From: Campylobacter concisus
GTDB taxonomy: Bacteria > Campylobacterota > Campylobacteria > Campylobacterales > Campylobacteraceae
Reading direction: 5' to 3'
Length of the DNA: 64,000 nt
Assembly (NCBI RefSeq): GCF_003048615.2
Contig: NZ_CP049263.1
Span: forward strand, 620,001 to 684,000
Below the pieces are notes generated by a model, which ran no database searches, was not told the DNA's origin, and was given only the letters and a program-made list of their open reading frames with translations. The number at the start of each line of letters is the position of its first letter. Within the stretch, counting starts at the first letter, position 1. Positions 46,039 to 55,117 of the stretch are shown here, piece after piece. The position numbers and the translations under genes were made by a program.

Positions 46039-46537
46039 CAGGCTTTTTATTTGCTACTTTGCGCTTTGGCTAGCCCTTAGCGTGGTTGGCAAATTTATAT
46101 CAAATCAATTTTTTATAAGCTCGCAAATTTCATTTTTTGCCTCGCTTATCATCCTAACGGCTAGCTTTTTTGCCTATAAAAATCGCATAAACTCAAGGCT
46201 AGAAAATGCAAGAGAGGAAATTTTAGCCAAGATAGAAGAGGACGAAGAAGATGAAGAAATTTTGCCCCAGAATGAGCCAAAAGAATTTAGCCTAAAAGAT
46301 GAAAAAGCAAGGCTAAAAAAGCAGAAATTTTCATTTAAAGATAGGAGTTTTGTAGCGGCTTTTATGCCATATCGCTTGGTTGCGTATGCGATGCTTTTTT
46401 TTGGATTTATATTTTTAAAAAATGAAAATTTACTAAACGTGCCTGGCTTTTTAGTGGGGCTTGCTCCGATGCCAATTGGAGCTTTTATCTTTGGGATAAT
46501 GCAAAATAATTTGAGAAAGGACGCAGATGGCAAGTAG
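46022..46537 (+). CDS. integral membrane protein, unknown function
   Basis: 171 residues from the ATG at 46022 (46019 is also an ATG). Two N-terminal helices, an acidic cytoplasmic stretch (KIEEDEEDEEILPQ) and two C-terminal helices. No family recognised. It is overlapped at both ends, so it is translated as part of the hemL to fliK-like run. Confidence 0.7.
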   Translation: MTRTISRLFICYFALWLALSVVGKFISNQFFISSQISFFASLIILTASFFAYKNRINSRLENAREEILAKIEEDEEDEEILPQNEPKEFSLKDEKARLKKQKFSFKDRSFVAAFMPYRLVAYAMLFFGFIFLKNENLLNVPGFLVGLAPMPIGAFIFGIMQNNLRKDADGK

Positions 46538-47771
46538 CTTTAGGATCATTCGCTCGATGGGGCCGCTATTTTTAGGCATGAGCCTACTTTTTATAGGCAA
46601 TGGCCTAGTCATCGCATCTTGTAGCGCGCTTCTTAAGCAAAATGGCGTAGGCGAGCTTGCGATTGGAGTAATTAACACTGGATTTTTCATAGGAGCGTTA
46701 ATTAGCACGATCACAGCGCACAGGGTCATCTCAACCACTGGCCACATCAGAGCTTTTGCTATCTTTTCAGCTATATTTGCAGTCTCAGCCATGCTTCACG
46801 CCATAAGCCAAAATTTGATCTTTTGGGCGATACTGCGAGCCTTTTTGGGATACTGCTACTACGCACTTTTGATGGTTATAGAGAGCTGGCTAAATGCTAA
46901 AATTCCAAACAAGATAAGATCGCGCGTCATCGCCTTTTACGAGTGCGTTTTCTACACGAGCTTTGGACTTGGAATTTTGATCTTAGCGCTTGATCTTAGC
47001 GCATTTGAAATTTTCATCATCAGTGCAGCTTTTATCATGCTCTCAAGCATACCTTTAAATTTAATCCGCATCAACCAGCCTCAAATCCCGCAGCGCCAAC
47101 CCATAAACATCCCTAAAATTTTTGGCATCGTCCCGCTAGCCCTTGTGGGAGCGCTTGTTGCGGGGTTAGCGATAAATGGCTTTTTTTCTATGGCAAGCCT
47201 CTTTGTCTTGCTTCAAGGATATAGTGCAAAAGAGGCGTCATTTTTCATGACTATAGCGATGGCTGGAGGCTTTTTGGCTCAAACATTTATCGGAGGCTTT
47301 TCAGATAGATATGGCAGACGCCCAGCGCTCTTGCTTTGCAGCGCTGTGGCATTAGTTAGCGCAGCACTCTTTTTGCTAAATGGCTCAAATTTGATCATTC
47401 AATACATACTTTCATTTTTCTTTGGCGGCGGAATTTTTTGCACATACGGACTTTCGCTTGCTAGGGCAAATGATGAGATCACAGACAAGACAAAGAGCGT
47501 CCAAGTGGCACGCGCGCTACTTTTTAGCTACTCTTTTGCCTCGCTTTTCTCGCCGCTTCTTATGAGCTATGCGATGAAAATTTTTGGCGCATTTGGCTTT
47601 ATCTATGTCTATTTGGTGCTTTATGTTGGGCTTATTTTGTTTGCACTAACGCAAAAGACCATACCACAGCACATGAGGAAAGAGTACAACGACAGGCTCG
47701 TTGCAAGGACGGCTGGCATCGCGACTATTCAGCAAAATGGCAATTTTGCCGATAGAGAAAATAAAAAGTAG
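46527..47771 (+). CDS. MFS transporter (YcaD/CynX-like)
   Basis: 414 residues with 12 predicted membrane helices and a motif-A-like GGFSDRYGRRPALLL between helices 8 and 9. GAAAGGACG precedes the ATG. The resemblance is to YcaD-like sugar or drug permeases; the substrate is not readable from the sequence. Confidence 0.85.
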   Translation: MASSFRIIRSMGPLFLGMSLLFIGNGLVIASCSALLKQNGVGELAIGVINTGFFIGALISTITAHRVISTTGHIRAFAIFSAIFAVSAMLHAISQNLIFWAILRAFLGYCYYALLMVIESWLNAKIPNKIRSRVIAFYECVFYTSFGLGILILALDLSAFEIFIISAAFIMLSSIPLNLIRINQPQIPQRQPINIPKIFGIVPLALVGALVAGLAINGFFSMASLFVLLQGYSAKEASFFMTIAMAGGFLAQTFIGGFSDRYGRRPALLLCSAVALVSAALFLLNGSNLIIQYILSFFFGGGIFCTYGLSLARANDEITDKTKSVQVARALLFSYSFASLFSPLLMSYAMKIFGAFGFIYVYLVLYVGLILFALTQKTIPQHMRKEYNDRLVARTAGIATIQQNGNFADRENKK

Positions 47772-47774
47772 AAA

Positions 47775-49430
47775 ATGGACGTAGTAAATTCTCTAAACAT
47801 ATCAAACACCTCGGTTCAAACTGGGCAAAACGCCGCTCAAAACGCGCCTGTCCGTAAAAACGAGGGTTCGCTTTTTAAAAATCAGCCAGCTCAGCCAGCT
47901 GGGACGCCAAGCGAGCAAACCGTCTCAAATGCCCTTGATAACGTTGGCAAGCTAGTTGCAAGGGTACTTGATGATCTAAAAAGTGCTTCAAGTCTTAGCA
48001 GGGCTGAGCAAATTTTATCTCAGGCAAAAGACACCAAGATCGCTCCAAATTTAGCTAGCGAGCTCTCTGACCTTGCCAAAAGCTTAGAGGCTGAAGCTGC
48101 GCAAAACGAAAGCCCTGAGATAAAGAGCCTTGCTCTAAAACTAAAAGAATTTCTAAAACCAATAGCTGATCTTAAAGCTGGCTCACTAAATGATCAGATC
48201 AAAAACTCTGGCGTCATGCTTGAAGCAAATTTAAAAGATGCACTTACTCCAGAGAAGCTGCCAAGCTCGATACAAAAGCTACTAAGCGATATAAAAAATC
48301 TCTCAAATCAAAATTTACTTAGTCAAATTTTAACCCTAAATGATGAGAGCTTGGATAATCAAAACTCATTTATGAAGCTTACTTCTATGCTTGAAAAAGC
48401 GAGCAGTGACGCTAAAAATGTCCTTGATAACTCAAGCATAAAAACACTTTTAAAAGATGTGGATAAGCTTGATAATGTGGCTAAATTTCTTGATAAAAAC
48501 TTCTCAAAAGAGCAAAGCGGCGATATGATAAAAAACCAGATCGGCAAGATGGATAAATTTATCTCAAATTTAAGCGAGAAGGTAGCAAATTTAGCTAGCG
48601 AAAAGCTAAATCAAAGCACGGCTTTTAGCTCAAACCACAAGGAACTAAAAGCTATCCTTGACAGCCTAAAAAACGATCTAAAAATGCTAAATAACATAGG
48701 CGATGAAGCTGGGCTTGTAAAGGCGTTTAATGGGGTTAGTGACGTCTCAAAAGAGGGCAGCTTGCAAGATAAGCTCCAAAGTGCTGCAAGACGCCTAGCT
48801 CACAGCCTTAGCCTAGCAGACCCAGAAGCAAGCACAGCCAAAAGCGAGCTATCCGAGAGCAAGGCACTTTTAAAGCAGCTAAAACTAGCCACAAGCGACA
48901 TAAATAACATCACGACAAAGAGCCAGAGTGAAATTTCAAAGGTGCTAAATCAAGATGTAAAAAGCACGCTTTTAAACATAAGCGAAAAGAGCCAAAACGC
49001 CCAGACCGTAAATGCTGCAAATAAGATGATCTCGCAAATAGAGATGCACCAGATGGTCTCAAGCTTGCAAGGAGGCATACAAACCTATATGCCTTATATC
49101 TGGGACGGCGTTGAGGGCGGAAATGTCGCATTTAAGCAGGGTAAAAAGGATAAATTTTATGCCCAGATCGATCTAAATTTTAAAAAATTTGGGCAGATAA
49201 ATGTGATGGTTGGACTTGTTGATAAACGCTATATCGATCTATCGGTGGCAACGCAGACAAATGATTTTAAAGAGCTCATAATATCTAGCTCAAGCGAGCT
49301 AAAGCAAGCGATCTCAAAGCTTGGACTAATCGTTTCAAATTTTAACATCAAAACCTTGCCAAAGGTGAAGCTAAACGATAGATTTAAAAATTTTGGCGGC
49401 CTTGATGTGGGCTTTGATAAGAAAATTTGA
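47775..49430 (+). CDS. FliK-like flagellar hook-length protein
   Basis: 551 residues of low-complexity, Ser/Lys/Asn/Leu-rich sequence without signal peptide, ending in a compact domain (from VAFKQGKKDKFYAQIDLNFK to FKNFGGLDVGF) that resembles the FliK C-terminal hook domain. FliK measures hook length and switches the export gate. The next gene is an FlhB C-terminal homologue, overlapping by 4 nt, which supports a flagellar role. Whether it replaces or supplements the true FliK is not known. Confidence 0.7.
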   Translation: MDVVNSLNISNTSVQTGQNAAQNAPVRKNEGSLFKNQPAQPAGTPSEQTVSNALDNVGKLVARVLDDLKSASSLSRAEQILSQAKDTKIAPNLASELSDLAKSLEAEAAQNESPEIKSLALKLKEFLKPIADLKAGSLNDQIKNSGVMLEANLKDALTPEKLPSSIQKLLSDIKNLSNQNLLSQILTLNDESLDNQNSFMKLTSMLEKASSDAKNVLDNSSIKTLLKDVDKLDNVAKFLDKNFSKEQSGDMIKNQIGKMDKFISNLSEKVANLASEKLNQSTAFSSNHKELKAILDSLKNDLKMLNNIGDEAGLVKAFNGVSDVSKEGSLQDKLQSAARRLAHSLSLADPEASTAKSELSESKALLKQLKLATSDINNITTKSQSEISKVLNQDVKSTLLNISEKSQNAQTVNAANKMISQIEMHQMVSSLQGGIQTYMPYIWDGVEGGNVAFKQGKKDKFYAQIDLNFKKFGQINVMVGLVDKRYIDLSVATQTNDFKELIISSSSELKQAISKLGLIVSNFNIKTLPKVKLNDRFKNFGGLDVGFDKKI

Positions 49431-49696
49431 TGCAAGTAAATAAGAAAAAAGCCGTCGCTCTTGGCTACAACAGATCGCAAGATAACGCTCCAAAGGTGCT
49501 TGCAAGCGGTGCTGGCGAGATAGCAAATAAGATAATAAGCCTTGCAAAAGAGCATGACATACCGATCAAAGAGGATCCTGATCTCATTGAAATTTTAAGC
49601 AAGGTCGAGGTCGATCAAGAGATACCGCCAAATTTATATAAGGCGGTAGCTGAGATATTTAGCTTTTTATATAAGATCACAAATAAGAAATCATAA
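49427..49696 (+). CDS. FlhB C-terminal-domain paralogue (FhlB-like)
   Basis: 89 residues matching the cytoplasmic C-terminal half of FlhB/YscU (AVALGYNRSQDNAPKVLASG, then IPIKEDPDLIEIL). The NPTH self-cleavage site and the membrane part are missing, so it corresponds to the fragment left after FlhB cleavage. Pairing with the FliK-like protein suggests a part in export substrate switching. Confidence 0.85.
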   Translation: MMQVNKKKAVALGYNRSQDNAPKVLASGAGEIANKIISLAKEHDIPIKEDPDLIEILSKVEVDQEIPPNLYKAVAEIFSFLYKITNKKS

Positions 49697-49817
49697 AAAT
49701 ACATTAAGCATTCATAAAAAAACACCATGCATTTGCTAATTATTATTGATATTTAGCAGTAAAAATTTATACAAAATAGACGATATAGTAAGCACAAAAT
49801 AAAATAAAAGGTAATTT

Positions 49818-50384
49818 GTGGCACAAAAATTAATATTAATTGGTGCATCTACTGGCGGTCCTGGGCATATTAAGAAGCTATTAAAAGACATCAAACTAAA
49901 TGGCGCTATCGTTGTGATAGCTCAGCATATGAACAAGATGTTTATACATTCTTTCGCAGTACAAATAGGAAAAGAGTGCAATATAAATGTTGAAATTTTG
50001 ACCGAAAAAACAAATCTGAAAGAAAATATTGTCTATATATGTGAACAAAATACCTTAGTGGCGCCAACTTTGCCAATAAGTGCAAAACCTAATCCTGAAG
50101 AAAAGACAATATATACACCAAATGTAGATGTTTTGTTTAGCTCTGGAGTTGGAATTTGTAAAAGCGCAAATGTGCTAGCTATTTTACTAACTGGCATAGG
50201 AGATGATGGAGCGGCTGGACTTGATAAGCTTTATAAAGCAGGTGCAAAATGCATAGCTGAAAATGAAGAGAGTGCGATAGTTTATGGTATGCCAAAGCGT
50301 GCTAAAGAACTAAATCAAAATTTAAAATCGTTAAATCTAATGATGATAAGAAAAGAATTGGAGGATTTTTTAAATGCTTTTTAA
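49818..50384 (+). CDS. cheB: CheB methylesterase domain without receiver
   Basis: 188 residues from a GTG with AAAAGG upstream. The catalytic triad is visible as S11 (GASTGGPGH), H37 (AQHM) and D130 (LLTGIGDDGAAG). The N-terminal response-regulator domain of ordinary CheB is absent, as in C. jejuni. It demethylates or deamidates chemoreceptor glutamates, so its control must differ from phosphorylation of CheB itself. It overlaps cheR by 11 nt. Confidence 0.92.
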   Translation: MAQKLILIGASTGGPGHIKKLLKDIKLNGAIVVIAQHMNKMFIHSFAVQIGKECNINVEILTEKTNLKENIVYICEQNTLVAPTLPISAKPNPEEKTIYTPNVDVLFSSGVGICKSANVLAILLTGIGDDGAAGLDKLYKAGAKCIAENEESAIVYGMPKRAKELNQNLKSLNLMMIRKELEDFLNAF

Positions 50385-51198
50385 CAAAGATACAAAGGGA
50401 AGTGAAGCTTTGGAAGTAAAAGCACCAAGCGACATGGATGGATTTAACGAATTTATGAGTACTATAAAGACACTTTGTGGGGTCGATCTAGAGCCAAAGA
50501 GAGATATTACACTTCAAAGAATTAGCATTTTTGCTAAAAACCGCCAGATAAAGAGCTTTAAAGATCTAGTTTCGATGATAAGATATGACTCAAATTTGCG
50601 CCAAGATATCTTAAATCTAGTAACTGTAAATGAGACATATTTTTACAGAGAGCTGACACAGCTTAAAGATGTTATTTACTATGCTAAAGATCTCGGAGAG
50701 GCTAGAATTTTATGTGCGCCATGTTCAACTGGTGATGAGCCATATTCACTAGCTATGCTGGCCTATGAGCTAGGTTTTAAGCAAAATGAAATTTCAATCG
50801 TTGGCATCGATATAAACTCAGAAGCTATAACGAGCTGTCAAAAAGGTATTTTTAGTGAAAGAAGTCTAAATAGACTAAGCGATTTTCAAAAAGAGAGATT
50901 TTTTACAAAAATTGATGACAAATTCCAGATAAAAAAAGAAATTTTACCAAGGTGTGAGTTTAAAATTTTAAATGTTTTTGATGATGCGATATTTAATCTT
51001 GGAAAATTTGATATCGTCCTTTCAAGAAATATGATGATATATTTTGACGATGAATTTAGACTAAAGTGTGTCGAAAGGCTGCACAAGCTACTTAAACCAG
51101 AGGGCAGGCTCTACGCAGGACACGCTGATCTTGTGCCTTACACTCCGATTTATGAAAAGTGCTTTTCAAATGGTACCACGTACTATCAGAAAAAATAA
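50374..51198 (+). CDS. cheR: chemotaxis protein methyltransferase CheR
   Basis: 274 residues: N-terminal helical domain, then the SAM-binding domain with VNETYFYREL, CAPCSTGDEPYSLAM, GIDINSEAI, FDIVLSRNMMIYF and YAGHADLVP. It methylates receptor glutamates, opposing CheB. It ends at a hairpin before the convergent MFS gene. Confidence 0.95.
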   Translation: MLFNKDTKGSEALEVKAPSDMDGFNEFMSTIKTLCGVDLEPKRDITLQRISIFAKNRQIKSFKDLVSMIRYDSNLRQDILNLVTVNETYFYRELTQLKDVIYYAKDLGEARILCAPCSTGDEPYSLAMLAYELGFKQNEISIVGIDINSEAITSCQKGIFSERSLNRLSDFQKERFFTKIDDKFQIKKEILPRCEFKILNVFDDAIFNLGKFDIVLSRNMMIYFDDEFRLKCVERLHKLLKPEGRLYAGHADLVPYTPIYEKCFSNGTTYYQKK

Positions 51199-51206
51199 AA
51201 GCCAAT

Positions 51207-51231
51207 AAGTCGTCTTTAAACAAGGCGACTT
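51207..51231. terminator. terminator between cheR and the MFS gene
   Basis: AAGTCGTCTT pairs with AAGGCGACTT (one G-T pair) around TAAAC; 10-bp stem between convergent genes. Confidence 0.7.
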
Positions 51232-51241
51232 AAATCAAATT

Positions 51242-52438
51242 TTACCTTATCTCATACCTTTTTGAAACTACGTGGTAGTAAAAGGCTCCAACGAAAAAGA
51301 GGCTTCCCATAAAGGCTGCGATCATCTCCACGCTTAGTCCAAGCTCGTATAAAAAGCCAATCGCAAATGAGATAAGCGCGCTAAATCCAAGAAAAATCAT
51401 ATCATTATACGCGATCACTCTGCCGTAAAACTCTTTTTGGCAGTTTTGCTGAAGTAGTGTGTAGGTGTAACTCCAAAGGCTTGACGTGCAAAAGCCTGCA
51501 AAGATGATGCCAATGAGCGAGAGATAAAAATTTCGCAAAGAGAGCGCCCAGATGATGATGCCAAGACCTTGACCGATGTAGATGTAGATGAGAGTTTTTT
51601 TATTCATAAATTTACTAAGCAAGGCCGGTGCAAACATAAGTGAGATCGACCTTGAGGCGTTTAGCAGGCCAATAACCAGCGAGGTTGAGAGTAAATTTGC
51701 GTATCTATAGTCAGCCAAAAGTGCGATCAATGCGTCATAGGCAGTGATACCAACAAAGGCGTGCAAAAATATAAGATGCACGATGAGCCTATTTTCTTTT
51801 AGGTATTTAAGCCCGTTTTTTAGCATTTTTAGAGGCTTTTCTATAAATTCTGGCTTTAGCTCGTCTAGCTTTAAAAGATATAAAAAGCCAAAACTGCAAA
51901 GATAAAGAGCTCCGTCGAGCAAAAAGGCGCTTTTGATGCCAAAAAAATGTATATAAACCCCAGCAAGCCCCATGCCAGCGGTGTATGAAACTGCCCAGAT
52001 GATCGAGTGGATCTCGTTTGCAAGCTTTAGGTTCTCTTTGCTTAAAATTTTTGGTAGCACGCTCATCTCTACTTGAAAATACATCCCGCCAACGCCGTTT
52101 CTGATAAAAATGATAAGCAAAAGCAGCCATAAATAATCAAGCGAATTTATAAAAAGCAGCATAAAAACGCTTATGGTCTCAACCGCCATCATGATCACAA
52201 GCATCGGTTTTGGGCTAAATTTATCAACCAAAATGCCACTAAACGGAGCGATGACAACGCCTGGGATAAACGCCATCGCCGCACTTAGTGTAAGCGCCCA
52301 AACAGGAGCATCAAGCGAGATAAGTAGCGTAAAGATGCCGGTGTGCGAGAACCACACACCAAAGTAGCACATGAGCTGGACGGTGCTTAAAAGGCGGAAA
52401 TTTCTCTCGTCCTTTAAAAGCTTAAGATACTCTTTCAA
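51242..52438 (-). CDS. MFS exporter (MFS_3 type)
   Basis: 398 residues with about 11-12 membrane helices. The motif-A-like GILVDKFSPKPMLVIMM lies between helices 2 and 3. This subgroup includes siderophore and macrolide exporters. It lies 1 nt after an NlpE-like lipoprotein gene on the same strand, which may give an envelope-stress or export context. Substrate unknown. Confidence 0.82.
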   Translation of the reverse strand: MKEYLKLLKDERNFRLLSTVQLMCYFGVWFSHTGIFTLLISLDAPVWALTLSAAMAFIPGVVIAPFSGILVDKFSPKPMLVIMMAVETISVFMLLFINSLDYLWLLLLIIFIRNGVGGMYFQVEMSVLPKILSKENLKLANEIHSIIWAVSYTAGMGLAGVYIHFFGIKSAFLLDGALYLCSFGFLYLLKLDELKPEFIEKPLKMLKNGLKYLKENRLIVHLIFLHAFVGITAYDALIALLADYRYANLLSTSLVIGLLNASRSISLMFAPALLSKFMNKKTLIYIYIGQGLGIIIWALSLRNFYLSLIGIIFAGFCTSSLWSYTYTLLQQNCQKEFYGRVIAYNDMIFLGFSALISFAIGFLYELGLSVEMIAAFMGSLFFVGAFYYHVVSKRYEIR

Positions 52439-52439
52439 G

Positions 52440-53645
52440 CTACTGGTTCCACATCAGAGTTATCTGCTCTATTTGCGCCTCGTCTGGGATCTGGCTTAAG
52501 TTTGTTATCTCTTGTGCAAGCGGATTTTTAAGCTTTATTAGCATATCGTGGCTATCTATTTTTAGATAGATATTGTTTGCATCGCTTTGAAATTTAGAGA
52601 TGACAAGGGCGTTTTTTATATCTTTGAAATTTGATTTTAGACTGATGTTTTCTGGAGTTTTAAACTCGTTTGAGTAAATTTCAATGCTTGTGATGATGCC
52701 ATTTATCAAGGTGTATTCAAAAATTCTCTCGTTTTTGCTTGTGACGATGTAGCTATTTTCTTTTTTAGTATTATCTCTTTTTATGTTTTTTGCGCCATAA
52801 AATTTCATCACATCAGCATTTGCTGACTCGTTTGTAAGTTTCGCAAAAAAGCCCTTGCCAAAGAGGCTAGACCTGCCCTTTTCTCTTTTGTAGTGTCCGC
52901 TTATGTGAACATTTTTGCAAATTTTATCGTTTGCGATTATGAAGATGTCGTTAGCAGTTTTATGCACGCTTAAAGCCACACCTTTTTCATCCAAAAGGTA
53001 AAAAATGCCTTTGTCATAAAGCAGCTCTGAGTTAAATTTACAAAGTGGCGAGCCATCTTTTAGCGATGAGTAAAAGCTTATCTTTGCGCCGTTTTTGCTA
53101 GGCACAAGCACAAGCTCTAAAAAGCCATTTTTGTCTTTAAATTTAGAAAATCTAGCAAAAAAACTATCTTTATAAGCCTTATTTACTGGCTCGTAGTTAT
53201 AAATTTGAGCTAGCACGCCAACTCGCTTATTTTTCTTATCATCAAGCTGAAGAAGTGAGTTTTTGTTTGGCACAAAGTAGCTAAGTGCGCCACTTTCATC
53301 TTTTAGCACGATAGCGCTCTCATCGACATCAAATGTGCCACCTTTTTCTACCAAAGTAGCAGCCTTATCCATCGTAAGCATAGTTTTTGTGTAGGTTTTG
53401 TCTTTATTTAGAGTTAAGATAGTCTTTATGCCCTCACAGTTTGAGCATGGCAAGGTGGTGTAGTAGCTCGTGTAGATAGAGTTTGAAAGTATTAGTTTTT
53501 CTGGTTTTTTGGGTTTTTCGTCTCTAAGAAGAGGTTTTTCTTCTTTTGATTTTTGTGTTTGCTCTTGGTTTTGTGGCTTTAAATTTTCATTTTTCGCGCA
53601 GCCAATGATAAAAAATGAGATAAGTATGGCAAAAAGATATTTCAT
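52440..53645 (-). CDS. large NlpE-like lipoprotein
   Basis: 401 residues from the ATG at 53645 (AAGGAG 6 nt before). Lipobox IIGC, a K/E/P/Q linker, then an NlpE N-terminal domain (YYTTLPCSNCEGIKTILTLN with the CxxC pair). It continues for another 300 residues with a second beta region and a META/HslJ-like feel (PLCKFNSELLYDKGIF). NlpE senses surface contact and copper in E. coli; here that is inference. The extra C-terminal length is unusual. Confidence 0.75.
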   Translation of the reverse strand: MKYLFAILISFFIIGCAKNENLKPQNQEQTQKSKEEKPLLRDEKPKKPEKLILSNSIYTSYYTTLPCSNCEGIKTILTLNKDKTYTKTMLTMDKAATLVEKGGTFDVDESAIVLKDESGALSYFVPNKNSLLQLDDKKNKRVGVLAQIYNYEPVNKAYKDSFFARFSKFKDKNGFLELVLVPSKNGAKISFYSSLKDGSPLCKFNSELLYDKGIFYLLDEKGVALSVHKTANDIFIIANDKICKNVHISGHYKREKGRSSLFGKGFFAKLTNESANADVMKFYGAKNIKRDNTKKENSYIVTSKNERIFEYTLINGIITSIEIYSNEFKTPENISLKSNFKDIKNALVISKFQSDANNIYLKIDSHDMLIKLKNPLAQEITNLSQIPDEAQIEQITLMWNQ

Positions 53646-53669
53646 TTGCAACTCCTTAAAAATTGCAAA

Positions 53670-53678
53670 ATTATATCA
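53670..53678 (-). promoter_or_regulatory. extended -10 of the large NlpE-like gene, within a short inverted repeat
   Basis: TGATATAAT on the minus strand is a perfect extended -10. It lies inside GCAAAA...TTTTGC (53665-53684), which could also form a hairpin after the upstream gene. Confidence 0.5.
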
Positions 53679-53693
53679 TTTTGCCTTTAAAAT

Positions 53694-54122
53694 TTATTTT
53701 ACGCGTTTGAAGATGTATTTGTCTTTTAGCTCGCCAGTGACCTCTTTTTGATCCATGTCAAGCATCTTTAGGCTCTCTCCCTCGATCTTATAAAAGCTCT
53801 TCTCTTTATACTCATCAACGGTTGTGATAACGCCGTTTTTGACTGAGTATTTGCCCTTGCTAACGGCTTTGTAGTTGTCTTTTGACTTGTAGTTCATTAC
53901 ACTTTCAAATGTGCCGTCTTTTTTAAGTGTAAGGGTTGAGTCTATGCCCATGCAACTAGCGCAAGGTAAAAACGCCTTGTAAGTGCCCTCGACGCTGCTT
54001 ACTGGAGCCATGCAGCTACCTTTTACTTCACATTTGCCTTGTGGGACGCTTGCGCTTTGGTTTGACGTAGCGCAACCTGCTAAAAGTAGAGCCGCACTTA
54101 GTGCAAAGATAAAATTTTTCAT
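53694..54122 (-). CDS. small NlpE-like lipoprotein
   Basis: 142 residues. Lipobox LAGC, then a single NlpE-type domain with LPCASCMGIDSTLTLKKDGTF (the CxxC pair) and a C-terminal KDKYIFKRV. It is a paralogue of the gene 48 nt downstream, so the pair probably arose by duplication. Likely outer-membrane anchored; ligand unknown. Confidence 0.82.
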   Translation of the reverse strand: MKNFIFALSAALLLAGCATSNQSASVPQGKCEVKGSCMAPVSSVEGTYKAFLPCASCMGIDSTLTLKKDGTFESVMNYKSKDNYKAVSKGKYSVKNGVITTVDEYKEKSFYKIEGESLKMLDMDQKEVTGELKDKYIFKRVK

Positions 54123-54155
54123 GCTGATCCTTTTTGAAAATAAAATTTAAAATGT

Positions 54156-54163
54156 ATTATAAT
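54156..54163. promoter_or_regulatory. overlapping divergent -10 elements (GTATTATAATAC)
   Basis: The palindrome contains TATAAT on both strands: 54158-54163 (plus, toward the SPFH gene) and 54161-54156 (minus, toward the small NlpE-like gene). The two promoters share the same bases. Confidence 0.55.
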
Positions 54164-54202
54164 ACTTGAGAAAATAACAAATTATAAATTAAAGGAGAGA
54201 AG

Positions 54203-55117
54203 ATGCAAGTTGAGACATTTGGCGTTTTAGTCGTTGTTTTGGTTATTTTTGCATTTTTGTTTTTAAAAGCTGGCATCAAGATCGTATCGCAAGCAGATAA
54301 CTTGCTGATCGAGCGACTTGGTAAATTTCACAAGGTGCTTGACGGAGGATTTCACATTATCATCCCATTTGTCGATCAGATAAGGGCGATCATAACTATA
54401 AAAGAGCAGCTTGTTGATATCACAAAACAGCAAGTCATCACAAAAGATAATGTTAATATAAGTGTTGATGGTATCGTCTTTTTAAAGGTATTTGACGCAA
54501 AAATGGCGGTTTATAATGTCGATAACTACAAGCGCGCCATTGCAAATTTAGCCATGACAACGCTTCGTGGCGAGATAGGAGCGATGAACCTTGATGATAC
54601 GCTAAGCTCACGTGACCGCCTAAATGCCGCACTTCAAGTAGCCCTTGGTGACGCTGCTGGCAACTGGGGCGTAAAGATCATGCGTGTGGAAATTTCTGAA
54701 ATTTCTGTCCCGCTTGGCATCGAAGAGGCGATGAATATGCAGATGAAAGCCGAGCGTGAAAAGCGCGCGATCGAGCTAAAAGCCTTGGCTGAAAAAGAGG
54801 CACTAATCCGCAACGCAGAGGCGCTAAAACAAGAAAAAGTGCTTCAAGCAGAGGCGATCGAGCGTATGGCTGATGCGAAAAAATATGAGCAAATCGCCAT
54901 CGCAACGGCTCAAAAAGAGGCTATGGATATGATAAATGACAGCATGAGTAAAAACGCAAATGCGGCTGAATTTTTGCTTGCGCGTGACAGGGTCGGGGCA
55001 TTTAGCGAGCTAGCTAAAAATAGCTCAAAAGATAAAATTTTAGTCCCTTATGAGGCGGCTGAACTCATCGGCTCGCTTAGTGTTTTAAAAAATTTCTTAG
55101 CTAAGGATAAGGCGTGA
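54203..55117 (+). CDS. SPFH/band-7 membrane protein (QmcA-like)
   Basis: 304 residues: N-terminal membrane helix (FGVLVVVLVIFAFLFLKAG), SPFH domain (ADNLLIERLGKFHKVLDGG through VKIMRVEISEISVP) and a coiled coil rich in A, E and K to residue 250. It forms large oligomeric rings at the inner membrane and often partners NfeD, which is the next gene (4-nt overlap). AAAGGAG precedes the ATG. Confidence 0.94.
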   Translation: MQVETFGVLVVVLVIFAFLFLKAGIKIVSQADNLLIERLGKFHKVLDGGFHIIIPFVDQIRAIITIKEQLVDITKQQVITKDNVNISVDGIVFLKVFDAKMAVYNVDNYKRAIANLAMTTLRGEIGAMNLDDTLSSRDRLNAALQVALGDAAGNWGVKIMRVEISEISVPLGIEEAMNMQMKAEREKRAIELKALAEKEALIRNAEALKQEKVLQAEAIERMADAKKYEQIAIATAQKEAMDMINDSMSKNANAAEFLLARDRVGAFSELAKNSSKDKILVPYEAAELIGSLSVLKNFLAKDKA

